Origin: Ascaphus truei
Taxonomy: Eukaryota; Chordata; Amphibia; Anura; Ascaphidae
Direction: 5' to 3'
DNA length: 64,000 bases
Assembly: GCA_036426205.1 (NCBI GenBank)
Contig: CM071568.1
Coordinates: 118,100,734-118,164,733, forward strand
This document shows, one piece after another, positions 55,090-64,000 of this stretch (positions are counted from its first letter, which is position 1; each line of letters starts with the position of its first letter). The position numbers and the translations under genes were made by a program. The notes beneath the pieces were generated by a model, which saw only the letters and a list, made by a program, of their open reading frames with translations, made no database searches and was not told the origin of the DNA.

Positions 55090-55900
55090 CATAGATAACC
55101 TAAACCAATCTGAAATAGGTGATAGAATACTACTTTAAATACATTATAGTACATATTAACCGATTAGCAGCCCAAGTGGTCAACTAGGTTTTCATGACTA
55201 GCTGACCACAAAGGGCTAAAAGGGGATTCATATCAAATTTAAGATACACTATCTACACCACTTGGCCACCCTAGTGGCTAGCTTTAATAACAGCTAAGGC
55301 AGTTAAGTGGTAACCCCCCATCATCCCCACCCCAAACCCCAGGAGACCTAACCATTCACCCCAGGGCATCTTCCCCCTCCCCCCACTAGACAAATGGACT
55401 GTAGCCATATTAGCCAAATGTGGTTAATAGGGCTTTTGACCATTCAAAAGCAAAAAAAAATACATCATTAAAAAATACATATTAAAAATATAGTTTTAAA
55501 TGACATAATAAAAAAACAATAAAAAAATAATATTGTATTACAGGATTAACATTGGTTGCCAATGTGGCTATCTAGGACCACATTGAGATAGCCACAGGGA
55601 GAATCAATGTTGATCTGTAATACAAGTTATCTTAATTACTCTGGCCGGGATGAATGCCACCCTCATCTTTATGGCTAAAGAAACTTGGAACCAATCCTAT
55701 AAAGGGCTGATGCCCACCCATAAAAATAGAAAAAAATCCCAACATGGTGGCTACCAAAAAAACCCCTAAAAATCGATCCAAAGCCCAATAACTACCAAAA
55801 AAAAAAAAACACGCAAACCAGAAAAAATTAATTCAGGCCAGATGGTAAAGAAAAGTTTTAAATAAATTCAGGCCTGATGATCTGTTTGCAATTCTATGTC
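55090..55900. repeat. Palindrome-rich AT sequence
   Basis: Includes a composite foldback at 55531-55623: gtattacag...ctgtaatac, with inner 'aacattg...caatgtt' and 'ggctatct...agatagcc' pairs. A weak palindrome with 'gctaaggcagttaag' at about 55290 resembles the dispersed palindromic modules. No gene. Confidence 0.5.
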
Positions 55901-58530
55901 ATCTTGGGTCTATATCTTGGTAGCCACAGGCATAAAAGGGGTTTATGTAATTTCTACAATAGGATTCTGTAATAATAGATATTGCAGAACCCTTTGAAAG
56001 AAATATTAGTATTGGTATCGCAATACGGTAATAAATGTGCTATTGTTCACTTTCGTTCCTGCATCGCGTCTATGGTTAAAATATTTGAACCCAGTATATT
56101 ATTACCTCAATATTTATAACTTTATTCATAAAATTGCGGTAATACAACGCTGTATTCCCCCCCCCCCCATTTTAATGGAGTTTGATGTATCTTGGCCATA
56201 GTGCTTCTAAAATTGATTCCCTCAGACACCACATACAGTACATGTCAACCATTCTATGCTATTGACTATGTCATTGTTTCATTTCATCTATTCTCTGCAG
56301 TGTTGGAAATAAAAACAACACAGTATAAAATTGGTAGTGTAGGACCTGCTGATAGAGTCTACATTGACATTATGGCAGGCTTAATATATTTTTGCCAAAA
56401 GATTGGACTAAATTATCCACACTTATAAGCCGTTTTAAGACCTTCGTAGGCCCTAGGCACTTTTATTTCTAAAGGCCTGTGTGTCCGATATTTTTACTCA
56501 ATTTTATGCTAATTTAATCGTTTACTTGTTTCTTTTGATACTAGCGATATTTGGCATCGATACTTTTGGTTCGATATTTAAAGCTATCGATACTTTGAAT
56601 GCATTTTATCAAGTGAAATATTGTAGGCCCTAAAATCTTCGTAGGCCCTAGGCACTGTGCCTAGTCGATCTAATGTATAAAGCGGCCCTGCTAATGAGAA
56701 GAAAAGTTAAGTCCCTTTGCAGCTTATGGGTTAACATTGGCATTGAGTTACATCGTTAGCCATGGTATCACAATACACAGGTCAGACTGTCTGGAGGACA
56801 TTTTGGGAAATTATCATAATACTGTAGTAAACAGGTTATTTTACCTAGCATTAAAATAGTTACACTGAGTAACTAGTATTGCTTACTCATTTTAATAGAA
56901 TTGAAGAAAGAATGCTGGAAAAACATACTGGAAGCAGCAAACTAATGTAAAGTACTGTAGCTATTGCTTAATCTTTTGTACAATAATCTACTACAATAGT
57001 TCAATTTATGGCAAGGACAAAATTACTGAGATGCAGGTTTCTTTCTACTAAAAGATATTGTAGTTATTATCTAATATTGTAGTTATTGTCTTTCACACAC
57101 TGATTACACTGCTCTGGATAATGTCTGTGCCATTAAATACAGTAAATAACAATAATAATTATAATATCTTCCTGTTGCAAACTCAGTTCAAAAGATGCAG
57201 ATTTCTTGATTCCAATGGATCACAGAAATTTGTGTACTTGTTTAGTTCTAGAGTTAATCATTGAGGAAGTTTTTAATGGGAATATAAAAAACTCATTGAT
57301 AAATATAGGTATAAAATGCACCAGTCCTTTTAAATAATGTAAGTGACAAACAATGTTATGCTTACATTAGCATTTAAGTCCTCAGTATTGTCTTTTAAAC
57401 ATAGAATAATTACATACTGAAGAAAGGTTGAGTAGTAATTTGTAATTATTTTTTCAACATTCTGTTCTTTCTATTCAATTCTGTGATTTTGAACAGAGAC
57501 TGTAATTGCTTGCTCATATCTTGTGGGGGGTTGCAACATGAAACTCGTATCAAAGAGCAATTTGGGTTAAAGCCTAACAACTTCTTAATGAGTGTTTCAT
57601 AATTTAAATCCTCTTTGTCACTTCATATTGAGGTAGATTAGAAAGCAACATGTGGATTCCAGATCAGTGGCCAGTATTATTATGTGAACGAGCACAGAAC
57701 ATGAATCTCATATTTCTTTCTTCAAATACTACTACAATGGAATTCAATTATTGTAGTAGTGTCTTTTATTTGCAGCAAATTGTATTTGTTTTTAAGGGAA
57801 TTTTTCACCTTGTGGTCATAATGATGCTGCCCTGGATTTTTTTTAATTTAATCACACATTTCTTTTATAGAAAAAGAAAGCAAAATCACAAATTCCCTTC
57901 CAGCCTGTAAAGATGATCTTACAGGTTTCCGTTTTTATTTTTCTTATACCAAGAGTTTTATATAAAAGACAAAATAAACTTATTTTAACCTTAAACAGGC
58001 ATCCATAATATATTACCACCATCTGAAAAGGATGGCTCACATTTACCGAGCTTTTGCATTACTACAGTATATTCGCAGATTGTTTGCTACTGTACGTTTA
58101 GACTGTTGTAGTTATTGTAGTTCTATTCAACCTCTATTAGAGTTGGGTGATATACTGATACAGTATAACAGTAATAGTGTGATAATTAAAAAAAAATGAC
58201 AATACCTTGATATCACTCAGCCTTGGATGTCATTGACATTTTAGCGATAACTAGTGACATGCAGTTTAAAATACATAGCTTCAAAGGAGTCAGAACTTCC
58301 AATATGAATGGGACCTGGGCAGTCGCACCCTACAGTAGTTCACACCCTGTCCTGAGGAGATCGCTTTGTCTTATGTTTGCTCCCTTTCTTATAAGCCATA
58401 TCTACCCCTATATCTGATGATCAGGTACAAAAGACAGTAAGGGTGTTTTATTTATTTTAAAGTGGTTAATTTAAAAACAATTAATTTCTCCTAACTTTTA
58501 AATAATTGGAGAATCTATACCTGCAAAAAG
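55901..58530. other. About 2.6 kb without recognisable genes
   Basis: AT-rich. A 19 bp direct repeat cttcgtaggccctaggcac occurs at 56442-56460 and 56638-56656. The 86-codon frame at 57650-57910 has no recognised motif. Confidence 0.5.
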
Positions 58531-58995
58531 TGATCAAGGATCACACATCCCAATGTATATGCACTCATTGCAAGAATAAGGAATAAGTGTTGAGATTCCA
58601 ATATCAAAGGGAATACCAATATCCCTACTGAAATGTATATGTGCACAGTGGCCAACTGGAACAAATAGGGGGGCTAATAAGCATATATAGGATAAACCAA
58701 AATAATAAAATGTTATTAAAAAACAAAAGTGATGTGAATGTATATACTGTGAAATATGTCTAAAATTTCCCATGGGTGGGCCGGCACAGCTGGTCTAAAT
58801 AGAAATGCTTGTAATCAAATTAGATTGCCTAATGGCTAATGACCATGTCTTTACCTGAACACATAGTAGGATAACACAATGATCATATGTTATAACTGAT
58901 AGTCAGTAAATTCTGGTGTATAGGTGGTAATGAACCTCTGGTTGTACAGTGTCAAAGCCACATGAGAACATATATAAATGTATATACATATATAA
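58531..58995. other. Unassigned flank of a Penelope-type tail
   Basis: AT-rich, no coding sequence. It leads into the (TA)n run at 58996. Confidence 0.35.

Positions 58996-59052
<57 letters not shown>
58996..59052. repeat. (TA)n microsatellite
   Basis: About 57 bases of alternating TA. Confidence 0.95.
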
Positions 59053-59054
<2 letters not shown>

Positions 59055-59110
59055 CAAAAAATAAATAGATGATACCGTTCTGTGGCTAACGAAATGCTTT
59101 TGTTTGTGCG

Positions 59111-59141
59111 AGCTTTCGAGATACACTGAACTCTTCTTCCG
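59111..59141 (-). ncRNA. Hammerhead-related motif, degenerate
   Basis: Minus strand: CGGAAGA (59135-59141), AGAG...CTC, GAAA (59114-59117), then GCTCGC. The first core base pair is changed (CTGAAGA to CGGAAGA). It is followed toward lower coordinates by 'aaagcatttcgttagccaca' and the TA run. Confidence 0.35.
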
Positions 59142-59948
59142 GCGATGTTACAATGAATGAAGCAAAAGGTATACTTAAAAACAGTGTCTCTTGGAATGTT
59201 ATCTGTGCTGTTCCTTCCCCCGGTGTGGATGTGTTTTATGGCTAGAGGTGTCAAAAGGTTACTGTGAAAGCAAGTGAAGAAAGAGTGTGTATGTGTATCA
59301 GTGTGAATAAAAATGAATGGAGAGCCCACAGTATATACAGTGCTTTACACAAGGTGTGTGTGGAGTGGGAGTGGATATAAATGGTGTGGGTGGGTGTGGA
59401 AATGTGAGAGTTTGTAGCACAACTAAAAGTGTGTGTGGATACTAAGTGGTCCCTATTGGTGTATAGGGATGGAAAAACAAGGAGTATTAGTTGAAGCTCG
59501 GCTAACACGGTACTGATACCTCTACATGTATTATAATATATATATATATATATATATTATACACAGCAATCCATAGGCATAAATAGTAAAGATATGCCCA
59601 ACGTAGACAAAGAGCCTGTGTGTATTAAGATCTGTGTGTAACAGAAATGTACAAAAATATGGTTAATACATCATTAATTCTCTCAGTTAGTGCCTGAAAA
59701 AGACGCTCCTCTGGTGAATATTCAAGGAGCTTATGGGTGGAGCAAATCATCCCCTGGTCTGGCGGACGAATTCTCTCGCCACCCGACTAGTGAGAAATTA
59801 TATATATCCCCAACATGGCACAACCAGGAGCCCTCATAAAAAGGGAATTAGTATAAAGGCATCACAATACAACCATATTGCCTGTGTTCCAGAAAAAGTG
59901 CCGCCCCACTCGTGACCATCACTGCCGTGACGTTACCAACACCCGACG
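59142..59948. other. Unassigned, possibly Penelope terminal-repeat sequence
   Basis: Contains a small foldback 'gctcctctggtgaatattcaaggagc' (59705-59730). No coding sequence. Confidence 0.35.
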
Positions 59949-59980
59949 CACGTTTCACGTGATGAGGCACACTTCTTCAG
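59949..59980 (-). ncRNA. Hammerhead-like motif
   Basis: Minus strand: CTGAAGA (59974-59980), stem GTGTG...CACGT (with wobbles), GAAA (59953-59956), then CGTGCG. Confidence 0.45.
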
Positions 59981-60951
59981 GGGTAGTCGATTGTGTATAA
60001 TGCTGGTAGCTAAATATACCGTGATATGTGTTAAATAATTGGGAAAGTATTTAGTTAGAAAACAAAAAGTTTTCAAATGAATAAAAACAGTTATTGTTGT
60101 TCTTCCTATGGAGCAGATATTTATTGATAAATGTCACTATTAATATAATCTTCTTGATATTGCTAGAAAAATGTTTCAACAAGTTTCTTGGAAAAGAAAT
60201 GTTACCTAACGGCGCCAATGTGAAAATAACATAAATGTGTAAAAAACGAAATGAGCAAACAAATATTGTGAAATACAAATGGTACCAGTATCAAAAGTCA
60301 TTGATTAGGTGTCCATAACAAATGGATGTCAGTGTCCAAAGTCCCTTGGATCCAATGGAAGATGAGTTGGTGGATTTCAGCACATATAAGAGAAGGGGAA
60401 ACAAAAATACATAGTGTAATACTGCAAGATAATTGATAAGATACAAGGGGTAGGGAATGGTAGGAAATGGTGAGTTCCCTAATAAAGGTATCGGCAAGAA
60501 GGTGAGATGAACAAAAAATACATTTATTAAAAACAACGATGATTAAAAACAGCTCCTCTTCTCACAGTGACAAATAAAAATTGGAATCCTACTTACTAGA
60601 CCTAAGTAGGACATGCACAGTACAACGTGATAAATCACAGGGGGAGACACTTCCCACTAGCAGCAACCGTCTCCGGTGTCCCAACGCTACGCTCCCCAGA
60701 CCCGCTTGGGCGTGATGGTCTTCTGGCGTGGTTAGCTGGTCGGTAAGATGGCTCGCTTCCCTTCTCCTTATTCTGGGTCCTGCAGTATCTCGGATGACCG
60801 GCAGCTTCTCTCGCGAGAAGCGATGGTGTCACAGACACAAGCCGGATATGACGTCACGTTTTTGGGAGATCCCGGATGATTGTATTTGAAGGAGTGCAAG
60901 TAGGTACTGCACAGTTTGCACACGCGTGGGAATAGGGGCAAACTCCACCCT

Positions 60952-60982
60952 ACGCGTTTCACGGATCCTTCCGCTTCTTCAG
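60952..60982 (-). ncRNA. Hammerhead-like motif
   Basis: Minus strand: CTGAAGA (60976-60982), stem GCGGA...TCCGT, GAAA (60957-60960), then CGCGTAGG. Close in layout to 26587-26612. Confidence 0.5.
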
Positions 60983-61655
60983 GGGGATGTTCCTTGTTCA
61001 AACTTGTTCAACAAGTTTCTTGACATAAGAAATATCACAGCTTTCTTTTTCTCTTGCTGTAAATCTGCATATCTTTTCAGGAGCAAACGAACATAGACCC
61101 TTTGACCCAGATGCACTAAAGTAAGGACCGTTAAATCAGGACAAATAACATCAGGTTACCTAAATTAGTGTACAAATGCACGATTTGTGACACCAAAATA
61201 CAGTAAGCATCATGATAGCTACTATCAGTAACTTTCGCCTCCCCCTTGCTCTTCTCCTGCTGCCTCCTCTCACCTTCTGCAAAGCCCCCATGCCTCCCTT
61301 CAGCTGCTACAATGGGTCTGCCACCACCCCACCTGCCCCAAACCACTAAGTGCCCCAGACCCTACTTTCACCGCCTCGGACCCTTGTTGTCCCTCCCATA
61401 TAAACTTGTGTCACATTAAGGCTATGTTGTGAGGCTCCACCAAAAGCGCCTTCCACTTACTACATGCGTACTCTCCCAGCACTGCCTGCTGAACCACAAA
61501 CGCCCCAAGCTCACTAATTTCACCATCTCTGCTTACGCTGGTGTAATGCTTGCGCTGCACATGAGCAAGACAGGACCCCGGTACTGATCTGGGGAAGTAG
61601 CAAACCATGCACCCACAGCAGCGGAAGCATGCCTAGCAGGCGGGTTGTCAAACGT
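60983..61655. other. No gene recognised
   Basis: Mixed composition; no coding motif seen in either strand. Confidence 0.4.
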
Positions 61656-61850
61656 AGCCGGGTCTGGGTTGGAGAGAAAGGGTTAGTCGATACTTGCCGA
61701 GGTCTTGGAGTATAGAGTTCAGAATATTTAAAGTCCGTTAGCCTTGGTTTGGGGTTGGAGAGATCAGAATCGTTGAAGTCCATATAGCCGTGGTCTGGGG
61801 TTGGAGAGATCAGCAGAGTCAAGGGTAAGCCGGGGTCAAAAGCCAGAGAG
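61656..61850 (+). repeat. Imperfect tandem repeat 'gtctggggttggagagatcag'
   Basis: Three to four related units ('ggtctgggttggagaga', 'ggtttggggttggagagatcag', 'ggtctggggttggagagatcag') at about 61665, 61748 and 61792. Confidence 0.6.
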
Positions 61851-61887
61851 AGTTCCAAAGATGAGCCGGGTCGGTACACGAAGGGTT

Positions 61888-62480
61888 AACTGGAAGGAAA
61901 CACAGAACAAGCACCCTAGAAGAGCTCTTACCTCTCCCCCCAATTAGATCACACACCAGGCCAGAAGTATATTGCAAAACAGGAACGGTTTATTACAATG
62001 GTCTGCAATAACACAACAGGTACTCGACAGTCTTCTGCCAGATACAGTCTCTGTGATCAGCTCTCACTGAAGATGGTCCCTGGACTGTTACAACAGGCCA
62101 AGGGCACCTGCAGCCATCCTAGCTCTTCCCCACCTCCCTAGCGGAGGCAGAGGTATTGGTTCACACTCACTCCTCGCCGTAGGGAAGAGCACATGGGTAG
62201 GCCCCAATCTCAGGCTCCCAGTCGTGTGTCCTGCCTTCCTCAGAGGGAAGGAACAACCTCCAAATTTAGGGCGGTCCTGCTCTTAAGTACAGCCAGAAGG
62301 CGGGCACTCCGTTGTCTCAGCTACACCAGGATGTACCACCCCCTGCTGTCACTCAAGTGCAGTACCAAAGGTGAAGGAGAAAAACCCATACACACTACTG
62401 GCAAGCCTGTTAATACCAGCCCATTGGGTAGAATAGTAGTCAGGGGGTACCCCGCTACATATATGTGTAGCCATGGCTGA
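61888..62480. mobile_element. LTR fragment related to 54380-55089
   Basis: Shares the order 'ctctccccccaattagatcacacacc', 'gatggtccctggac', 'aagggca/cctgcag', 'gtagggaagag', 'ttaagtacag' with the solo LTR, with considerable divergence. Its left end is missing and the right end is near 'ctacatatatgtgtagcc'. Confidence 0.5.
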
Positions 62481-63419
62481 TCCTGGCTATCTTTCTGCTC
62501 CCTGTCATGTAAGTCCTGGTAGCTGCAGGCGGTGACAGGCTATCCTGTGGGGTTTACCATCCCTCATGCAGCCTCCTTGAGAGTGAAGGTGGGACGTGGT
62601 TTGCAAATTACCCAATCTGGGTGCAACCCAGGTAGCCTCCCCTTCTACCCAAAGGAGGAGACACCCTAAATTATAGTTAGTTTTCTAGTCTCTCCCGCAA
62701 GGGATAGAGACGTGCCCTTAAGGGGGCTGATATCACCACCAGACTACTGAGAGGCCTGACTTCTAACAGAGGGCCAAGGTACCATCCAGAGGCCTTGGAT
62801 CCTATGCTGAGAAATGTATTCACTGTAATAACAACTGCAGTGGATGCAATAAAAGGATCCTGTTTCATATACCCCTGCCTGAGTCTACAGTCTATTGGGT
62901 AGGGATATGCTTGATGACTTTCACAGTGGGGACTGTCTCCAGAAATAATAGAGCCTGCTGTGAATGGAGGCGCTAGCACCAGAGAAGAACACAGCCTGAA
63001 GACATCCCAAAAGCCTGTCCTGTTTCCCCATACAAACACAGACCCTCAGCATCTCCTGCAACCTAACAGGTATGAAGCACCACACCACCGGTAGCAAAGG
63101 CCAGATCTCCCAGAGGAGAGGGAGGGCGGGGGGAAAGCAGCGCCACATATATACTTTTATTAAAAGAAGACATGATATTTTTATATTCTGTAGTATCAAA
63201 AAATGTACAAGTCAGACACCTAGTAGCTTTACATTTAAAACACCATTAAGGTTTAGTCCAAAGTGTATCTTTATTTAAGATTTTCCTATAAATGTTAAAT
63301 ATTCTTTGTATAGTATGTATGTGCCCCTTCATTGTATCTAGTGCTGAATCTTGCCCTATACTTTTTCTGTTCTTTAAGTTTTCTTATCCTGAAGCAAAGT
63401 ATTTCTATTTATTTGCCTG
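62481..63419. other. Unassigned; possible LTR or element end
   Basis: Includes an AATAAA (62849) and a purine-rich run 'gaggagagggagggcggggg' (63111-63130), which would suit an LTR element, but no paired end was found. No coding sequence. Confidence 0.3.
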
Positions 63420-63668
63420 ACTTTTTTATAATGCTGAGATCACTAGTTTGGGATCATAGTTTTTTCTTTGAATCTACCCTCAAGTTCATTTGCCTCAGTT
63501 TCAAAAGCTAAATCTTTTGTGCAGTTTCTCCTTATTCTCCTAAATTGGCCTGGAGGAATGTTGTGTATCCAATTTGGATGATGTCCACTGTGGGCATCGA
63601 AATACCCAATGAAGTCTACTTTCTTTCTGTATATTTTTGTGTAAATTGGTCCTACACCTTCATTAAAC
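63420..63668 (-). pseudogene. Penelope-like RT thumb fragment
   Basis: Minus strand: YTKIYRKKVDFIGYF, SGHHPNWIHNIPPGQFRRIR and RNCTKDLAFETEANELEGRF, the same region as HHNPSWVKNIPKGQFIRLKR in the 48.3 kb copy. Upstream it runs into a microsatellite-rich flank; downstream the linker and endonuclease are missing. A 5'- and 3'-truncated copy. Confidence 0.8.
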
Positions 63669-63805
63669 AAAAAAAAGCTGTGTGTGCTGTGCACGCGCAT
63701 AGTAAGTGAAACTTCTTTGTGTGTTGTCAGCAACATATAAAGTAACAATAATATTATTACTGCTTAGAGCATTAGAGCATGAGTACATTTGATTGGCGGG
63801 GTCGT

Positions 63806-64000
63806 GTTTATTGGCAGCAGTACCAGCATCATGGATGTTGAGCGGGTGGGGGAGCTCACAGGGGGGGAGGAATAGGCACATCATTCAGGGGCGCGTGCGT
63901 CAGAGTGTGCGTGCGTCAGAGTGTGCATGTGTCAGTGTGTGTGTATATGTGTTTATTGGCAGCAGTACCAGCATCATGGATGTTGAGTGGGTGGGGGAGC
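63806..64000 (+). repeat. 145 bp tandem repeat, cut by window end
   Basis: The segment starting 'gtttattggcagcagtacca' occurs at 63806 and again at 63951, with one mismatch over the 50 bases visible. The unit includes a 'gtgcgtcagagt' simple repeat. The array continues beyond the window. Confidence 0.85.

Noticed and set aside
57650..57910. 86-codon frame with hydrophobic stretch that could be a membrane protein
   Set aside because: AT-rich codons (F, I, L, N, K) make such stretches by chance; no start context or homolog recognised.

Overview
This is a repeat-dense, intron-free stretch of a large vertebrate genome. The mixture of repeats points to an amphibian, most likely a frog or toad: a CORE/MIR-type SINE, the 3' end of a CR1/L2-type LINE with the 'gaacttgatgga...actatgtaactatgta' tail, L1 elements, many Penelope-like elements (PLEs) with GIY-YIG endonuclease, Ty3/Gypsy elements with PNMA-like and SCAN-like Gag, Harbinger and mariner MITEs, and foldback repeats. 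The taxon is an inference. I found no host exon, tRNA or rRNA gene that I can support; every recognisable coding stretch belongs to a mobile element and almost all are broken.

Layout. 0-5 kb (+): Harbinger MITE, CORE-SINE, CR1/L2 3' remnant, then a decayed L1 ORF2 split by a ~0.77 kb insertion. 5.2-10.65 kb: a large foldback region with ~1.05 kb inverted arms, hairpin chains, a TATA-like promoter and a second, inner ~310 bp inverted repeat. 10.9-11.7 kb: two MITEs. 11.9-20.4 kb (-): an LTR retrotransposon arranged LTR-internal-LTR-internal-LTR, with Gag-like and novel ORFs but no reverse transcriptase; one full unit (about 15.92-19.62 kb) is riddled with 1-base indels and may be an assembly artefact. 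21.6-23.26 kb: minisatellite, MITE, palindromic-module element.

23.26-33.74 kb (-): a nested nest. A Gypsy element (LTR, tRNA-primer site, PNMA-like gag) was split by an 8.35 kb L1 with a 14 bp target duplication; that L1 was itself hit by an 885 bp PLE-type insert (10 bp duplication) and a 360 bp mariner MITE (TA duplication). 34.1-35.4 kb: solo LTR. 35.4-38.3 kb: nothing recognisable. 38.3-43 kb: MITE, foldback, Gypsy LTR with TATA box (+), PLE (+), 31-bp minisatellite and palindromic element, SCAN-type gag (-). 44.6-49.2 kb: PLE reverse transcriptase and endonuclease pieces (-), hammerhead-like motifs, and two tight palindromes. 50.1-54 kb: Gypsy LTR plus integrase C-terminus, then another PLE (-). 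54.4-64 kb: solo LTR, LTR fragments, hammerhead-like motifs, another PLE fragment, and long stretches with nothing recognisable.

There is no cooperating gene set here; what links the features is insertion history and the autonomous/non-autonomous relationships among element families.
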